A stretch of DNA of 64,000 nucleotides from Pseudomonas mosselii (GCF_005796105.1 NZ_VAUO01000002.1:806001-870000), one strand, 5' to 3'; shown: positions 1 through 10,057, numbered from the stretch's first letter. Translations and numbers: made by a program. The notes: generated by a model from the sequence alone, not told the origin.

Positions 1-1152
1 AAGGCGCTGCTACTGAACCAGGACAATAAGCCCGAGCAGGCCCTGGAGCTGCTTGAAGCCCATCCGCCGCAAAACGGTGAGATCGCCCCGATTCTGCTGC
101 GCGCACGCCTGCTGCAAACCCTCGACCGCGGCCCCGAGGCCCTGCCCCTGCTGCGCGGTGCGATTCGCGACAACCCCGACGACAAGCGCCTGCGCATCAC
201 CTATGCGCGCACACTGGTCGAGCAGGACCGTATCGACGACGCCAAGGCCGAGTTCGAAAGCCTGCTGCAGCAATACCCTGAAGACGACGAAATTCGTTAC
301 TCGCTGGCCCTGGTGTGCATGGAAACCAAGCACTGGGACGAAGCCGAGGGCTACCTGCAGGAAATGGTCGAGCGCGACGCCAACACCGATGCTGCCCACT
401 TCAACCTTGGCCGCATCCGCGAAGAACGCAGCCTGCCAGCTGCCGCCCTGCGCGAATACGCACTGGTCGGCGCCGGGCCAGACTACCTGCCAGCACAACT
501 GCGCCAGGCCGATATCCTGATTGCCAACGGCCGCAGCGCCGAGGCCTCGCGACTGCTCGCCGAAGCCCGCGAAGCCCAGCCCGACTACGCCATCCAGCTG
601 TACCTGATCGAGGCCGAAAGCCTGGGTAACAACGGCAAGGAGGCCGAGGCCGACCATGTGCTGCAACAGGCGATCAAACGCTATCCCGACGACCTGAACC
701 TGCTCTATACCCGCGCCATGCTTGCCGAAAAACGCGACGACTTGCCGGAAATGGAGAAGGACCTGCGCGCAATCATCGCTCGCGAGCCAGAGAACGCCAT
801 GGCCCTCAACGCCCTGGGCTACACCCTGGCCGACCGCACCACCCGCTACGCCGAGGCCAAGGCCCTGATCGACAAGGCCCACCAACTCACCCCGGACGAT
901 CCGGCTGTGCTCGACAGCCTGGGCTGGGTCAACTACCGCATGGGCAAGCTCGACGAGGCCGAGCGCCTGTTGCGCCAAGCCTACGAGCGCTTCCCCGACC
1001 ACGAAGTCGCAGCCCACCTGGGCGAGGTGCTGTGGGCCAATGGCAAGCGCCGCGAAGCCCGCCAGTTCTGGGCCAAAGGCTTTGAAGCGCAACCCGACAG
1101 CCCCATCCTGCGCAAGACCTTGTTGCGCCTGACCGGATCCGAGAGCCTGTAA
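1..1152 (+). CDS. TPR-repeat protein, 5'-truncated by the window edge
   Basis: An open frame runs from base 1 to the TAA at 1150-1152, giving 383 residues of the C-terminal part of a larger protein. It is made of tandem tetratricopeptide-type helical repeats; typical pieces are NALGYTLADRTTRYAEAKAL and LDSLGWVNYRMGKLDEAERL. TPR proteins are protein-interaction scaffolds. In Pseudomonas a protein of this kind precedes lolB and is predicted to be exported, but the N-terminus and any signal peptide lie outside the window. Three bases separate its stop from the lolB start, so it is probably the first known gene of a TPR-lolB-ispE operon. Confidence 0.85.
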   Translation, partial: KALLLNQDNKPEQALELLEAHPPQNGEIAPILLRARLLQTLDRGPEALPLLRGAIRDNPDDKRLRITYARTLVEQDRIDDAKAEFESLLQQYPEDDEIRYSLALVCMETKHWDEAEGYLQEMVERDANTDAAHFNLGRIREERSLPAAALREYALVGAGPDYLPAQLRQADILIANGRSAEASRLLAEAREAQPDYAIQLYLIEAESLGNNGKEAEADHVLQQAIKRYPDDLNLLYTRAMLAEKRDDLPEMEKDLRAIIAREPENAMALNALGYTLADRTTRYAEAKALIDKAHQLTPDDPAVLDSLGWVNYRMGKLDEAERLLRQAYERFPDHEVAAHLGEVLWANGKRREARQFWAKGFEAQPDSPILRKTLLRLTGSESL

Positions 1153-1155
1153 ACC

Positions 1156-1776
1156 ATGTTCCTGCGTCATTGCATCACCTTCACCCTCATCGCCTTGCTG
1201 GCCGGTTGCGCCGGTTTCGGCACCCAGGAGGCCGTGCGCGGCCACGGCGACCCGCAACTGTGGCGTGCACACAAGCAGCAATTGAGCACGCTCGATGGCT
1301 GGCAGATCAGCGGCAAGGTCGGCATCCGTGCCCCCCGCGACTCCGGTAGCGGAACGCTGTTCTGGCTGCAACGCCAGGACTACTACGATATCCGCCTGGC
1401 CGGACCGCTCGGCCGTGGCGCCGCGCGCCTGACTGGCCGCCCCGGCGCGGGTGTCACGCTGGAAGTCGCCAACCAGGGCCGCTACGAAGCGGCGAGCCCC
1501 GAAGCGCTGCTCGAAGAACAACTCGGCTGGCGCCTGCCGGTGTCGCACCTGGTATGGTGGGTCCGCGGCCTGCCGGCCCCGGACAGCAAGAGCCAACTGA
1601 CGCTGGACAACGACAGTCGCCTGGCCGCACTGACCCAGGATGGCTGGCAGGTCGAGTACCTCAGCTATAAAGAGCAGAATGGTTACTGGCTGCCCGAACG
1701 CCTGAAGCTGCACGGCGAAAACCTCGATGTGACCGTGGTAGTCAAGGACTGGCAGCCGCGTCAGTTGGGGCATTGA
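1156..1776 (+). CDS. lolB: outer-membrane lipoprotein LolB
   Basis: This 206-residue protein has a lipoprotein signal peptide with lipobox LLAGC; Cys18 is the predicted acylated residue. LolB is the outer-membrane receptor that takes lipoproteins from the periplasmic carrier LolA and inserts them into the outer membrane. The mature part has the family pattern ([20 protein letters not shown], then a run of beta strands ending in a WQP motif). Its length is normal for the family. It sits between a TPR gene and ispE with gaps of 3 and 4 bases. The lolB-ispE-prs order is widely conserved in gammaproteobacteria, which supports the name. Confidence 0.95.
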   Translation: MFLRHCITFTLIALLAGCAGFGTQEAVRGHGDPQLWRAHKQQLSTLDGWQISGKVGIRAPRDSGSGTLFWLQRQDYYDIRLAGPLGRGAARLTGRPGAGVTLEVANQGRYEAASPEALLEEQLGWRLPVSHLVWWVRGLPAPDSKSQLTLDNDSRLAALTQDGWQVEYLSYKEQNGYWLPERLKLHGENLDVTVVVKDWQPRQLGH

Positions 1777-1780
1777 TACG

Positions 1781-2641
1781 ATGCAGAAACTGGTACTCCC
1801 CGCCCCGGCCAAGCTCAACCTGTGGCTGCACATCACCGGTAGGCGCCCGGACGGCTACCATGAGCTGGAGACGGTGTTCCAGTTCCTCGACCACGCCGAC
1901 GAGCTGAGCTTCGCCCTGCGTGAAGACGGCCAGATCCGCCTGAATACCGAGATCGACGGCGTGCCCCACGACAGCAACCTGATCGTGCGCGCCGCGCGCA
2001 CCTTGCAGGCGCAGTCAGGCACGGCATTGGGGGCCGACATCTGGTTGCACAAGATCCTGCCCATGGGCGGCGGCATCGGTGGCGGCAGCTCCGACGCCGC
2101 AACCACCCTGGTGGCACTGGCCCACCTGTGGCAACTGGACTGGGACGAAGATCGTCTGGCCGCCCTCGGGCTTGCCCTGGGTGCCGACGTGCCGGTGTTC
2201 GTACGTGGTTTTGCAGCGTTCGCCCAAGGCGTCGGCGAGCAACTTACCCCGGTCGAGCCCGCCGAGCCTTGGTACGTCGTGCTGGTGCCGCAAGTGTCTG
2301 TCAGCACAGCGGAAATTTTTTCGCATCCAGAGTTGACACGTGATTCCCTCCCCCTTAAGATGCGCCCCGTTCCCGAGGGAAACAGTCGAAATGACTGCCA
2401 ACCGGTGGTAGAGCAACGTTATCCAGAAGTTCGCAATGCGCTGAATTCACTGGGCAAATATACGGAAGCTCGAATGACCGGCACTGGAAGTTGTGTGTTT
2501 GGGGCCTTCCCAAGCAAAGCCGAAGCTGATAGAGTTCTGGCCCTTCTTTCAGAGACCCAAACAGGGTTTGTGGCAAAAGGAAGCAATATTTCGATGTTGC
2601 ATCGCAAGCTGCAAAGTCTGATCAAGAAGTCGAGCGCCTAG
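1781..2641 (+). CDS. ispE: 4-diphosphocytidyl-2-C-methyl-D-erythritol kinase IspE
   Basis: This 286-residue GHMP-family kinase phosphorylates CDP-methylerythritol with ATP in the MEP route to isopentenyl diphosphate. The N-terminal APAKLNLWL carries the expected catalytic lysine (Lys11). The glycine-rich ATP loop [14 protein letters not shown] is at about residues 94-107, and LGADVPVF follows the usual spacing. The start at 1781 is 4 bases after the lolB stop. The last third (about 2330-2640) is more AT-rich than the rest, but the frame and length are normal. Transcription probably continues into tRNA-Gln and prs. Confidence 0.96.
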   Translation: MQKLVLPAPAKLNLWLHITGRRPDGYHELETVFQFLDHADELSFALREDGQIRLNTEIDGVPHDSNLIVRAARTLQAQSGTALGADIWLHKILPMGGGIGGGSSDAATTLVALAHLWQLDWDEDRLAALGLALGADVPVFVRGFAAFAQGVGEQLTPVEPAEPWYVVLVPQVSVSTAEIFSHPELTRDSLPLKMRPVPEGNSRNDCQPVVEQRYPEVRNALNSLGKYTEARMTGTGSCVFGAFPSKAEADRVLALLSETQTGFVAKGSNISMLHRKLQSLIKKSSA

Positions 2642-2660
2642 CGTTCGCAGCAACAGATAC

Positions 2661-2735
2661 AGGGGCGTCGCCAAGCGGTAAGGCAGCAGGTTTTGATCCT
2701 GCCATGCGTTGGTTCGAATCCAGCCGCCCCTGCCA
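2661..2735 (+). tRNA. tRNA-Gln (anticodon TTG)
   Basis: The sequence folds as a standard cloverleaf. The acceptor stem is AGGGGCG (2661-2667) with CGCCCCT (2725-2731), then discriminator G and an encoded CCA at 2733-2735. The anticodon stem GCAGG/CCTGC encloses TTTTGAT, placing anticodon TTG at 2693-2695, which reads CAA as glutamine. It lies 19 bases after ispE and before prs with no obvious promoter of its own, so it may be processed from the ispE-prs transcript. Confidence 0.95.
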
Positions 2736-2780
2736 TTTCTTATACTCATCCAGGTTACCCTCAGCCTTCAGGTACTGCGC

Positions 2781-3722
2781 GTGTCCAAGATGATGGTCTT
2801 CACGGGGAATGCAAACCCCGATCTGGCTCGGCGTGTAGTACGTCAGCTGCATATTCCACTGGGTGATGTTTCTGTCGGTAAGTTCTCCGACGGCGAAATC
2901 AGTGCTGAAATCAACGAAAACGTTCGTGGTAAGGACGTCTTCATCATTCAGCCAACCTGTGCCCCTACCAACGACAATCTGATGGAACTGGTAGTGATGG
3001 CCGACGCCTTCCGCCGCTCCTCAGCGTCGCGAATCACCGCCGTGATTCCTTACTTCGGATACGCCCGCCAGGACCGCCGTCCGCGTTCGGCACGTGTAGC
3101 CATCAGCGCCAAAGTCGTCGCTGACATGCTCACTGTCGTGGGTATCGACCGTGTACTCACCGTCGACCTGCACGCTGACCAGATCCAGGGTTTCTTCGAT
3201 ATCCCGGTCGACAACATCTACGGCTCGCCCGTACTGGTCGACGATATCGAGGACCAGCGTTTCGAGAACCTGATGATCGTCTCCCCGGACATCGGTGGCG
3301 TGGTACGTGCGCGTGCCGTCGCCAAGTCCTTGGGTGTTGATCTCGGGATCATCGACAAACGTCGCGAAAAGGCCAACCACTCCGAGGTGATGCACATCAT
3401 CGGCGACGTCGAAGGGCGCACCTGCATCCTGGTAGACGACATGGTCGACACCGCGGGGACTCTGTGCCACGCGGCCAAAGCCCTGAAAGAACACGGCGCT
3501 GCCAAGGTTTACGCCTATTGCACGCACCCTGTCCTGTCGGGCCGCGCGATCGAGAACATCGAGAAGTCGGTACTGGACGAGCTGGTGGTGACCAACACCG
3601 TTCCGCTGTCCGCCGCTGCTCAAGCCTGTGACCGTATCCGCCAGCTGGATATCGCACCGGTTGTCGCTGAGGCGGTACGCCGCATCAGCAACGAAGAATC
3701 GATCAGTGCGATGTTCCGCTAA
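2781..3722 (+). CDS. prs: ribose-phosphate pyrophosphokinase (PRPP synthetase)
   Basis: This 313-residue enzyme makes PRPP from ribose 5-phosphate and ATP, feeding purine, pyrimidine, NAD, histidine and tryptophan synthesis. Family landmarks are visible: [18 protein letters not shown], the flexible loop [17 protein letters not shown], and the PRPP-binding motif [15 protein letters not shown] chose the GTG at 2781 because it yields the standard length and the N-terminus [12 protein letters not shown] longer frame opening at 2709 would overlap tRNA-Gln and add a non-family extension. A strong terminator follows. Confidence 0.96.
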   Translation: MSKMMVFTGNANPDLARRVVRQLHIPLGDVSVGKFSDGEISAEINENVRGKDVFIIQPTCAPTNDNLMELVVMADAFRRSSASRITAVIPYFGYARQDRRPRSARVAISAKVVADMLTVVGIDRVLTVDLHADQIQGFFDIPVDNIYGSPVLVDDIEDQRFENLMIVSPDIGGVVRARAVAKSLGVDLGIIDKRREKANHSEVMHIIGDVEGRTCILVDDMVDTAGTLCHAAKALKEHGAAKVYAYCTHPVLSGRAIENIEKSVLDELVVTNTVPLSAAAQACDRIRQLDIAPVVAEAVRRISNEESISAMFR

Positions 3723-3746
3723 GCGGAACACCGGCTGACGAAAAGC

Positions 3747-3786
3747 GCCCCGCCCCAACACTGGTTGTTGGGGCGGGGCTTTTTTG
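3747..3786 (+). terminator. rho-independent terminator after prs
   Basis: A perfect 14-bp stem (GCCCCGCCCCAACA, 3747-3760, with TGTTGGGGCGGGGC, 3766-3779) has a 5-base loop and is followed directly by a run of T. It ends the ispE/prs transcript and isolates rplY, which must have its own promoter or rely on read-through. Confidence 0.93.
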
Positions 3787-3845
3787 CCATCCCCGCCTGG
3801 CGCTGGTCGCAAACGCCTTGCGGGAGGCTAATTTGGAGAAACAAA

Positions 3846-4442
3846 ATGACTGACTTCATCCTGAACGCCCAAGCGCGTACTGACCTGGGGAAAGGTGCGA
3901 GCCGCCGCCTGCGTCACTCCGCGAGCATCCCTGCCGTTGTATACGGTGGCGATAAAGAAGCCCAATCCCTGACCATCGTGGCCAAGGAAATCGCCAAGCT
4001 GTTCGAAAACGAAGCGGCCTTCAGCCACGTGATCGAACTGAACGTCGACGGCGCCAAGCAAAACGTCGTGGTCAAGGCCATGCAGCGTCACCCGGCCAAA
4101 GGCTTCATCATGCACGCCGACTTCGTTCGCGTCGTTGCTGGCCAGAAGCTGACCGCCAAGGTTCCAGTTCACTTCGTCGGTGAAGAAGCTCCGGTCAAGA
4201 AAGGCGGCGAAGTTTCGCACGTCGTTTCCGAGATCGAAGTGTCCTGCGAAGCCAAGGACCTGCCTGAGTTCATCGAAGTCGACCTGTCCAAGGCCGAAAT
4301 TGGCACCATCATCCACCTGTCGGACCTGAAAGCGCCGAAAGGCGTAGAGTTCGTCGCTCTGGCCCACGGTGATGACAAAGCGGTTGCCAACGTCCACGCC
4401 CCGCGCGTAGCCGCTGACGCTGAAGAAGGCGCTGCCGAGTAA
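3846..4442 (+). CDS. rplY: 50S ribosomal protein L25 (long, general stress protein Ctc type)
   Basis: This 198-residue protein binds 5S rRNA in the large ribosomal subunit. The N-terminal L25 domain ([20 protein letters not shown]) is followed by a beta-rich TL5/Ctc C-terminal domain containing [16 protein letters not shown]. It is about twice the length of the single-domain E. coli L25, as usual in Pseudomonas. The ATG at 3846 has a good ribosome-binding site (GGAG at 3835-3838). An upstream in-frame start at 3765 lies inside the prs terminator hairpin and is rejected. It is followed by pth and ychF on the same strand. Confidence 0.95.
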   Translation: MTDFILNAQARTDLGKGASRRLRHSASIPAVVYGGDKEAQSLTIVAKEIAKLFENEAAFSHVIELNVDGAKQNVVVKAMQRHPAKGFIMHADFVRVVAGQKLTAKVPVHFVGEEAPVKKGGEVSHVVSEIEVSCEAKDLPEFIEVDLSKAEIGTIIHLSDLKAPKGVEFVALAHGDDKAVANVHAPRVAADAEEGAAE

Positions 4443-4521
4443 TCCACTCGCACGCCGGTGTTGATCGGGTTACAGTGCCGCGCGCACGGTAACCCACCAA
4501 CTCCAAGGAAGAGCCCCTGAC

Positions 4522-5106
4522 GTGACCGCCATCCAGTTGATCGTCGGCCTGGGTAACCCCGGCCCCGAATACGAACAGACCCGGCATAACGCAGGGGCTC
4601 TTTTCGTTGAACGCATTGCCAGCGCGCAGCGTGTCTCGCTGTCCGCTGATAAAAAGTATTTCGGCCTGACGGCTAAGTTCAGCCATCAGGGCAACGACGT
4701 TCGTTTGTTGATACCCACCACCTACATGAACCGCAGCGGCCAGTCCGTGGCGGCCTTGGCGAATTTTTTCCGGATCAAACCGGACGCCATCCTGGTGGCC
4801 CACGACGAACTCGACCTGCCTCCAGGCGTCGCCAAGCTCAAAAAGGGCGGCGGGCATGGCGGGCATAACGGCCTGCGCGACATCATCGCGCAGCTCGGCA
4901 ACCAGAACGACTTCCACCGCCTGCGGCTTGGCATCGGCCACCCGGGCGACGCCAAACTGGTCTCCAACTTCGTCCTGGGTCGTGCGCCGCGCGCCGAACA
5001 GGAGAAGCTCGACGCCAGCATCGATTTTGCCCTCGGCGTGCTGCCGGACGTGCTCGCAGGCGACTTCGCCAAGGCGATGCGCGAGCTGCACAGCCAGAAG
5101 GCCTGA
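4522..5106 (+). CDS. pth: peptidyl-tRNA hydrolase
   Basis: This 194-residue enzyme releases tRNA from peptidyl-tRNA that drops off ribosomes. The family signature is clear: [20 protein letters not shown] includes the catalytic His (His22), followed by [16 protein letters not shown] and [13 protein letters not shown]. The start is GTG at 4522, preceded by AAGGAAGAG. It lies 79 bases after rplY and 23 bases before ychF; the rplY-pth-ychF order is a common translation-related operon. Confidence 0.96.
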   Translation: MTAIQLIVGLGNPGPEYEQTRHNAGALFVERIASAQRVSLSADKKYFGLTAKFSHQGNDVRLLIPTTYMNRSGQSVAALANFFRIKPDAILVAHDELDLPPGVAKLKKGGGHGGHNGLRDIIAQLGNQNDFHRLRLGIGHPGDAKLVSNFVLGRAPRAEQEKLDASIDFALGVLPDVLAGDFAKAMRELHSQKA

Positions 5107-5129
5107 CATCTCTACAAAGGGGAATTCCC

Positions 5130-6230
5130 ATGGGTTTCAATTGCGGCATCGTCGGCCTGCCCAACGTCGGCAAGTCCACCCTGTTCAACGCCCTGACCAA
5201 GTCCGGTATCGCGGCGGAGAACTTCCCCTTCTGCACCATCGAACCGAACAGCGGCATCGTGCCGATGCCCGACGCGCGTCTGGCTGCACTGGCCGAGATC
5301 GTCAAGCCTAACCGCATCCTGCCGACCACCATGGAGTTCGTCGACATCGCCGGCCTAGTAGCCGGTGCCTCCAAGGGTGAAGGCCTGGGCAACAAGTTCC
5401 TCGCCAACATCCGCGAGACCGATGCCATCGCCCATGTGGTGCGCTGCTTCGAAGACGAGAACGTAATCCACGTCTCCAACAGCGTCGACCCCAAGCGCGA
5501 CATCGAGATCATCGACCTCGAACTGATCTTCGCCGACCTCGACAGCTGCGAAAAACAACTGCAGAAAGTCGCGCGCAACGCCAAGGGCGGTGACAAGGAC
5601 GCCCTGGCACAGAAAGCCATCCTCGAGCAGCTCATCCCGCACTTCACTGAAGGCAAGCCTGCGCGCAGCCTGATGAAGCACATGAGCGCCGACGAGAAGG
5701 CCGTGATCCGTGGCTTCCACCTGCTGACCAGCAAGCCGGTCATGTACATCGCCAACGTTGCCGAAGACGGCTTCGAGAACAACCCGCACCTGGACGTGGT
5801 CAAGGCCATTGCCGAGGAAGAAGGCGCGGTCGTGGTGCCGGTGTGCAACAAGATCGAAGCCGAAATCGCCGAGCTGGACGACGGTGAAGAGAAAGACATG
5901 TTCCTCGAAGCCCTGGGCCTGGAAGAGCCTGGCCTGAACCGCGTGATCCGCGCCGGCTACGAGCTGCTGAACCTGCAAACCTACTTCACCGCAGGCGTAC
6001 AGGAAGTCCGCGCCTGGACCGTGCGCGTCGGCGCCACTGCGCCACAAGCCGCAGGCGTGATCCACACCGACTTCGAAAAAGGCTTCATCCGCGCCGAAGT
6101 GGTGGCCTACGACGACTTCATCCAGTTCAAGGGTGAAAGCGGTGCCAAGGAAGCCGGCAAATGGCGCCTGGAAGGCAAGGACTACATCGTCAAGGACGGT
6201 GACGTCATGCACTTCCGCTTCAACGTCTGA
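5130..6230 (+). CDS. ychF: redox-regulated ATPase YchF (Obg-like)
   Basis: This 366-residue protein of the TRAFAC/Obg-HflX group binds ribosomes and has been linked to stress responses. YchF prefers ATP despite its GTPase fold. Visible motifs are the P-loop [11 protein letters not shown] (about residues 8-18), the switch II element [17 protein letters not shown], the altered G4 element NKIE, and a C-terminal TGS domain ([17 protein letters not shown] to the end). The start is preceded by AAAGGGGA. A strong terminator follows the stop. Confidence 0.96.
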   Translation: MGFNCGIVGLPNVGKSTLFNALTKSGIAAENFPFCTIEPNSGIVPMPDARLAALAEIVKPNRILPTTMEFVDIAGLVAGASKGEGLGNKFLANIRETDAIAHVVRCFEDENVIHVSNSVDPKRDIEIIDLELIFADLDSCEKQLQKVARNAKGGDKDALAQKAILEQLIPHFTEGKPARSLMKHMSADEKAVIRGFHLLTSKPVMYIANVAEDGFENNPHLDVVKAIAEEEGAVVVPVCNKIEAEIAELDDGEEKDMFLEALGLEEPGLNRVIRAGYELLNLQTYFTAGVQEVRAWTVRVGATAPQAAGVIHTDFEKGFIRAEVVAYDDFIQFKGESGAKEAGKWRLEGKDYIVKDGDVMHFRFNV

Positions 6231-6254
6231 TCAACGCCGAAGCCGTTGTCGAAC

Positions 6255-6290
6255 AAAACCCCTCGGGCTCGCGCCCGAGGGGTTTTGTGT
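6255..6290 (+). terminator. rho-independent terminator after ychF
   Basis: An inverted repeat reads AAAACCCCTCGGGC, a short loop, then GCCCGAGGGGTTTT, followed by GTGTTTTT. It ends the rplY-pth-ychF transcript. Confidence 0.9.
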
Positions 6291-6462
6291 TTTTGGGACC
6301 GTCCCACGCTGGCCGCTCAAGCCGCACGGTGATGCCCAGCTCACGGTCACCGCATCAGTTCACAATTTCCTGAACTGATTATTTGCCCCTAGCGATTTTT
6401 CCCATCTGCGCCCCCCACCAGAATCGCTTCACCACAATCACAAGAACCGTGAGGCCACTCCC

Positions 6463-6852
6463 GTGGACCAGACACTTCAGGTACGCCAGGCCGCCGCCGA
6501 CCTGGTTGCTGCTTTCGCCAGCAACGACACCGCACGCTACTTCGCCTGCTTCAGCGAAGACGCCACCTTCCTCTTCCACACCTTGCCGCACCCTCTGCTG
6601 TCTCGCCGCGCCTACGAAGAGGTCTGGGCCGGCTGGCAGGCCGAAGGTTTTGCCGTGCTCGGCTGTACGTCCAGCAACGTGAAGGTGAGCGTGCAGGGCG
6701 AGGTGGCGATCTTCATGCACGACGTAGCCACACGCCTGCGTGTCGGCGGCGAAGAGCTGGCGCTGAACGAGCGCGAAACCATCGTGTTCCGCCTGTGCGG
6801 CGAGCGCTGGCTGGCGTGCCACGAGCACCTGTCGGTCGTATCGCCAGCCTGA
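6463..6852 (+). CDS. NTF2-like / SnoaL-fold protein
   Basis: This 129-residue protein has the size and pattern of the NTF2-like (SnoaL/DUF4440-type) cone fold: N-terminal helices (AAADLVAAFASNDTARYFACF), then strands including FLFHTLPHPLL and a C-terminal stretch ending LACHEHLSVVSP. The start is GTG at 6463 with GAGG upstream. Members include isomerases, hydrolases and ligand-binding proteins, so the reaction cannot be named. It precedes an NCS1 permease (86-base gap) and an aldehyde dehydrogenase on the same strand, suggesting one uptake-and-oxidation unit for a small molecule. Confidence 0.75.
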   Translation: MDQTLQVRQAAADLVAAFASNDTARYFACFSEDATFLFHTLPHPLLSRRAYEEVWAGWQAEGFAVLGCTSSNVKVSVQGEVAIFMHDVATRLRVGGEELALNERETIVFRLCGERWLACHEHLSVVSPA

Positions 6853-6938
6853 CCCTTTGAAACGCGGCCCTGCCGCACTGCCATCGCACCCACAACAAGG
6901 CCTGCCACAGGCCGACAACACACGCGCTGGAGCACCCC

Positions 6939-8438
6939 ATGAGCCACTCGACCGGTATCGAGACCAATGGCGTCGAACAGATCCCTGACGATCAACGCGA
7001 TGCCTCCCCCCTGGACCTGTTCCGCCTGATCTTCGGCGGCGCCAACACCTTCGCCACCGCCGTGCTCGGCAGCTTCCCGGTATTGTTCGGGCTGTCGTTC
7101 CAGGCCGGGGTCTGGGCAATTCTGCTGGGGGTCGGCATCGGCGCGCTGATCCTCGCGCCGATGGGCCTGTTCGGCGCCCTCAACGGCACCAACAACGCCG
7201 TGTCCTCAGGCGCGCACTTCGGCGTACATGGGCGTATCGTCGGCTCGTTCCTGTCACTGCTGACCGCCGTGGCGTTCTTCTCGCTGTCGGTATGGAGTTC
7301 GGGCGACGCCCTGGTCGGCGGAGCCAAGCGCCTGGTCGGCCTACCGGAAACCGACCTCACCCTGGGCCTGGCCTACGGCCTGTTCGCCGTCCTGGTGCTG
7401 GTGGTGTGCATCTTTGGTTTCCGCTTCATGCTGTGGGTGAACAAGATCGCTGTGTGGGCGTCGAGCCTGCTGTTCCTGCTGGGCATCGTGGCCTTTGCCG
7501 GGCCGTTCGATGCAGGCTTCGCCGGCAGCGTCAACCTCGGCCAGGCGGGCTTCTGGGCGGCGTTCGTGGGTGCAGCGCTGCTGGCCATGAGCAACCCCGT
7601 ATCGTTCGGCGCCTTTCTCGGCGACTGGTCGCGTTACATCCCGCGCGCCACGCCCAAGCGGCGCATCATGCTGGCGGTGATCGCCGCCCAGGCCGCCACG
7701 CTGATCCCGTTCCTGTTCGGCCTGTGCACCGCCACCTTGGTGGCCAGCCAGGCGCCGGACTACATTGCCGCCAACAACTACGTGGGCGGGCTTCTGGCGG
7801 TTTCGCCAGGCTGGTTCTTCCTGCCGGTGTGCCTGATCGCGGTGATCGGCGGCATGTCCACCGGCACCACCGCGCTGTACGGCACGGGCCTGGACATGTC
7901 CAGCGTGTTCCCGCGCCTGCTCAGCCGCGCCGCCGCCACCCTGCTGATCGGCGTGCTGGCCATCGGTTTCATTTTCATCGGTCGATTCACCTTCAACCTG
8001 GTGCAGAGCGTGTCGACCTTCGCCGTGCTGATCATCACCTGCACCAGCCCGTGGATGGTGATCATGATCCTCGGCCTGATTACCCGCCGCGGCTTCTACC
8101 ATGCCGACGACTTGCAAGTGTTCACTCGCGGCCAGCAAGGCGGGCATTACTGGTTCAGTCACGGCTGGAACTGGCGCGGCATGGGCGCATGGATCCCCAG
8201 CGCAGCGATCGGCCTGTGCTTCGTCAACCTGCCGGGGCAGTTCGTCGGCCCGTTGGGCGAGCTGGCCGGGGGTATCGACCTGAGCCTGCCAGTCACCTTG
8301 GGTATCGCCGGCGTGCTGTACCTGATCCTGCTCAACCTGTTCCCTGAACCCGCTGGCGTGTATGGCCCCAACGGCCCGCGCTGGGTGCGCTGCAAACGCG
8401 TGCCCGTCAAGCCTGTGACCACGGCCGAAATGGCCTGA
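6939..8438 (+). CDS. NCS1-family purine/cytosine permease-like transporter
   Basis: This 499-residue inner-membrane protein has about twelve hydrophobic segments. Near the N-terminus the pattern FRLIFGGANTFATAVLGSFPV and GALNGTNNAVSSGAHFGV are typical of nucleobase:cation symporter-1 (CodB/CytX-like) carriers. The ATG at 6939 is preceded by GGAG. It lies 13 bases ahead of an aldehyde dehydrogenase gene, so co-transcription is likely. The substrate is not readable from sequence; in this family it is commonly a purine, pyrimidine, hydantoin or thiamine precursor. Confidence 0.88.
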   Translation: MSHSTGIETNGVEQIPDDQRDASPLDLFRLIFGGANTFATAVLGSFPVLFGLSFQAGVWAILLGVGIGALILAPMGLFGALNGTNNAVSSGAHFGVHGRIVGSFLSLLTAVAFFSLSVWSSGDALVGGAKRLVGLPETDLTLGLAYGLFAVLVLVVCIFGFRFMLWVNKIAVWASSLLFLLGIVAFAGPFDAGFAGSVNLGQAGFWAAFVGAALLAMSNPVSFGAFLGDWSRYIPRATPKRRIMLAVIAAQAATLIPFLFGLCTATLVASQAPDYIAANNYVGGLLAVSPGWFFLPVCLIAVIGGMSTGTTALYGTGLDMSSVFPRLLSRAAATLLIGVLAIGFIFIGRFTFNLVQSVSTFAVLIITCTSPWMVIMILGLITRRGFYHADDLQVFTRGQQGGHYWFSHGWNWRGMGAWIPSAAIGLCFVNLPGQFVGPLGELAGGIDLSLPVTLGIAGVLYLILLNLFPEPAGVYGPNGPRWVRCKRVPVKPVTTAEMA

Positions 8439-8451
8439 TTGGAATCTGTTC

Positions 8452-9882
8452 ATGACCACTCCTCACTACATCGACGGCCGTTGGGTCGAAGGCCAGGGCA
8501 ACGACTGCATCGTTGTCCACAACCCCGCTGACGGTCAGCCGTTCGCCGAACTGATGGCCGCCAGTAGCGCCCAGGTCGATCAGGCCGTAGCCGCCGCGCG
8601 CCGCGCCCTGGCCAGTTGGAAGCAGGTCAGCGCCGCCGAGCGCGCCGCCTACCTGCGGGGTTTCGCTGAACAGCTCGGCCAGCGCCGCGAGGCCCTGATC
8701 GCCCTGCAAATGCGCAACAACGGCAAACCGCGCCACGAGGCCGAGATCGACCTGGACGACGCCATCGCCACCTTCGCCTACTACGCCGAGCTGGCCGAGC
8801 AACTGCCGGCCAAGAACCGCGACGTGCCCCTGGCCGCCGCAGGTTTCAGCGCGCGCACCCGCTTGGAGCCGGTGGGCGTGGTCGGCCTGATCGTGCCGTG
8901 GAACTTCCCGCTGGTGACCAGCGCCTGGAAGCTCGCCCCGGCCCTGGCCGCTGGCTGCACCGTGGTGCTCAAGCCTTCCGAGGTAACCCCGCTGATCGAG
9001 CAGGTCTACGGCCAGATCGCCGAGCAGCTGGGCCTGCCCGGTGGCGTGCTGAACATCGTCAATGGCAAAGCCGAGACCGGCGCCGCCCTAAGCGGCCACA
9101 GCGGCCTGGACAAGCTCTCGTTCACCGGCAGCAACGGCGTCGGCAGCCAGGTGATGCGCGCCGCCGCCGCGCAGTGCCGCCCGGTGACCCTGGAGCTGGG
9201 CGGTAAGTCGGCAATCGTGGTGTTCGACGACTGCGACGTGGATCAGGCGGTGGAGTGGATCGTCGCCGGCATCACGTGGAACGCCGGGCAAATGTGCTCG
9301 GCCACCTCTCGGCTGCTGGTCCAAGAAGGTATCGCCGAGACCCTGCTAGCACGCCTGCAAGCTGCGCTGGAGCAACTGCGGGTAGGCAACCCGCTGGTCG
9401 AAGAAGTGGACATGGGCCCGCTGACCAGCCAGGCGCAATGGCTCAAGGTGGCCAGCTATTTCGCCACCGCCCGCGAAGAAGGCTTGCAGTGCCTGGCAGG
9501 CGGCACGTCGCTGGACCGCAATGGCTGGTTCGTCAGCCCTACGCTGTATGTGGATGTGCCAAAGAGCAGCCGCCTGTGGAACGAAGAGATCTTCGGCCCA
9601 GTGCTGTGCGCCCGGCGTTTTGCCACTGAAGCCGAAGCGATTGCCCAGACCAACGACAGCCGCTTCGGGTTGGTGGCCACGGTTTGCTCTGCCGACCTGG
9701 AACGTGCCGAGCGCGTGGCCGATGCGCTGGAGGTGGGGCATGTGTGGATCAACTCGATCCAGGCGGTATTCGTCGAGACCTCGTGGGGCGGCACCAAGGG
9801 CAGTGGTATCGGCCGCGAGCTTGGGCCTTGGGGGCTTTCGGGGTATCAGTCGGTGAAGCATGTGACGCGGTGTTTGGGGTGA
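8452..9882 (+). CDS. NAD(P)+-dependent aldehyde dehydrogenase (betaine-aldehyde dehydrogenase-like)
   Basis: This 476-residue ALDH-superfamily enzyme oxidises an aldehyde to an acid. Catalytic residues are in place: Asn151 in PWNFPL, Lys174 in LKPSE, Glu248 in LELGGKSA and the nucleophile Cys282 in NAGQMCSA. The substrate is unknown; similarity in pattern is to betaine- and aminoaldehyde dehydrogenases. It is the last gene of the NTF2-permease-ALDH cluster. A 20-bp perfect hairpin lies about 65 bases downstream. Confidence 0.9.
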   Translation: MTTPHYIDGRWVEGQGNDCIVVHNPADGQPFAELMAASSAQVDQAVAAARRALASWKQVSAAERAAYLRGFAEQLGQRREALIALQMRNNGKPRHEAEIDLDDAIATFAYYAELAEQLPAKNRDVPLAAAGFSARTRLEPVGVVGLIVPWNFPLVTSAWKLAPALAAGCTVVLKPSEVTPLIEQVYGQIAEQLGLPGGVLNIVNGKAETGAALSGHSGLDKLSFTGSNGVGSQVMRAAAAQCRPVTLELGGKSAIVVFDDCDVDQAVEWIVAGITWNAGQMCSATSRLLVQEGIAETLLARLQAALEQLRVGNPLVEEVDMGPLTSQAQWLKVASYFATAREEGLQCLAGGTSLDRNGWFVSPTLYVDVPKSSRLWNEEIFGPVLCARRFATEAEAIAQTNDSRFGLVATVCSADLERAERVADALEVGHVWINSIQAVFVETSWGGTKGSGIGRELGPWGLSGYQSVKHVTRCLG

Positions 9883-9946
9883 GTTTGTAGGTATTCCTTT
9901 CACGGGCTCGGGGAGACCGGCAGGTGTTCGCCGAAAGGGTTTAGGC

Positions 9947-9992
9947 GCCTGTGAGATCGAGCGCCGCGCGGGCGGCGCTCGATCTCACAGGC
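9947..9992. repeat. REP-type perfect palindrome downstream of the ALDH gene
   Basis: Two perfectly complementary 20-base arms (9947-9966 and 9973-9992; core GAGATCGAGCGCCG) enclose a 6-base GC loop. There is no T-run, so it is more REP-like than a classical terminator, although it could stop or stabilise the upstream transcript. The same sequence type is, to my recollection, dispersed in P. putida genomes. Confidence 0.75.
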
Positions 9993-10057
9993 GATGCAAG
10001 GCTATCGACGAACACAGGGTCGGTCGGTGGCAAATCAGACCTAGCTGTCAGACATTT

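Noticed and set aside
10-1836. 608-codon open frame on the minus strand
   Set aside because: It is antisense to the TPR gene and lolB, both well-supported on the plus strand. In GC-rich DNA with GC-biased third positions, long antisense frames are expected by chance, and its protein has no family pattern.
2709-2780. Longer N-terminus for prs
   Set aside because: It would start inside tRNA-Gln and add residues absent from all PRPP synthetases; GTG at 2781 gives the exact family length.
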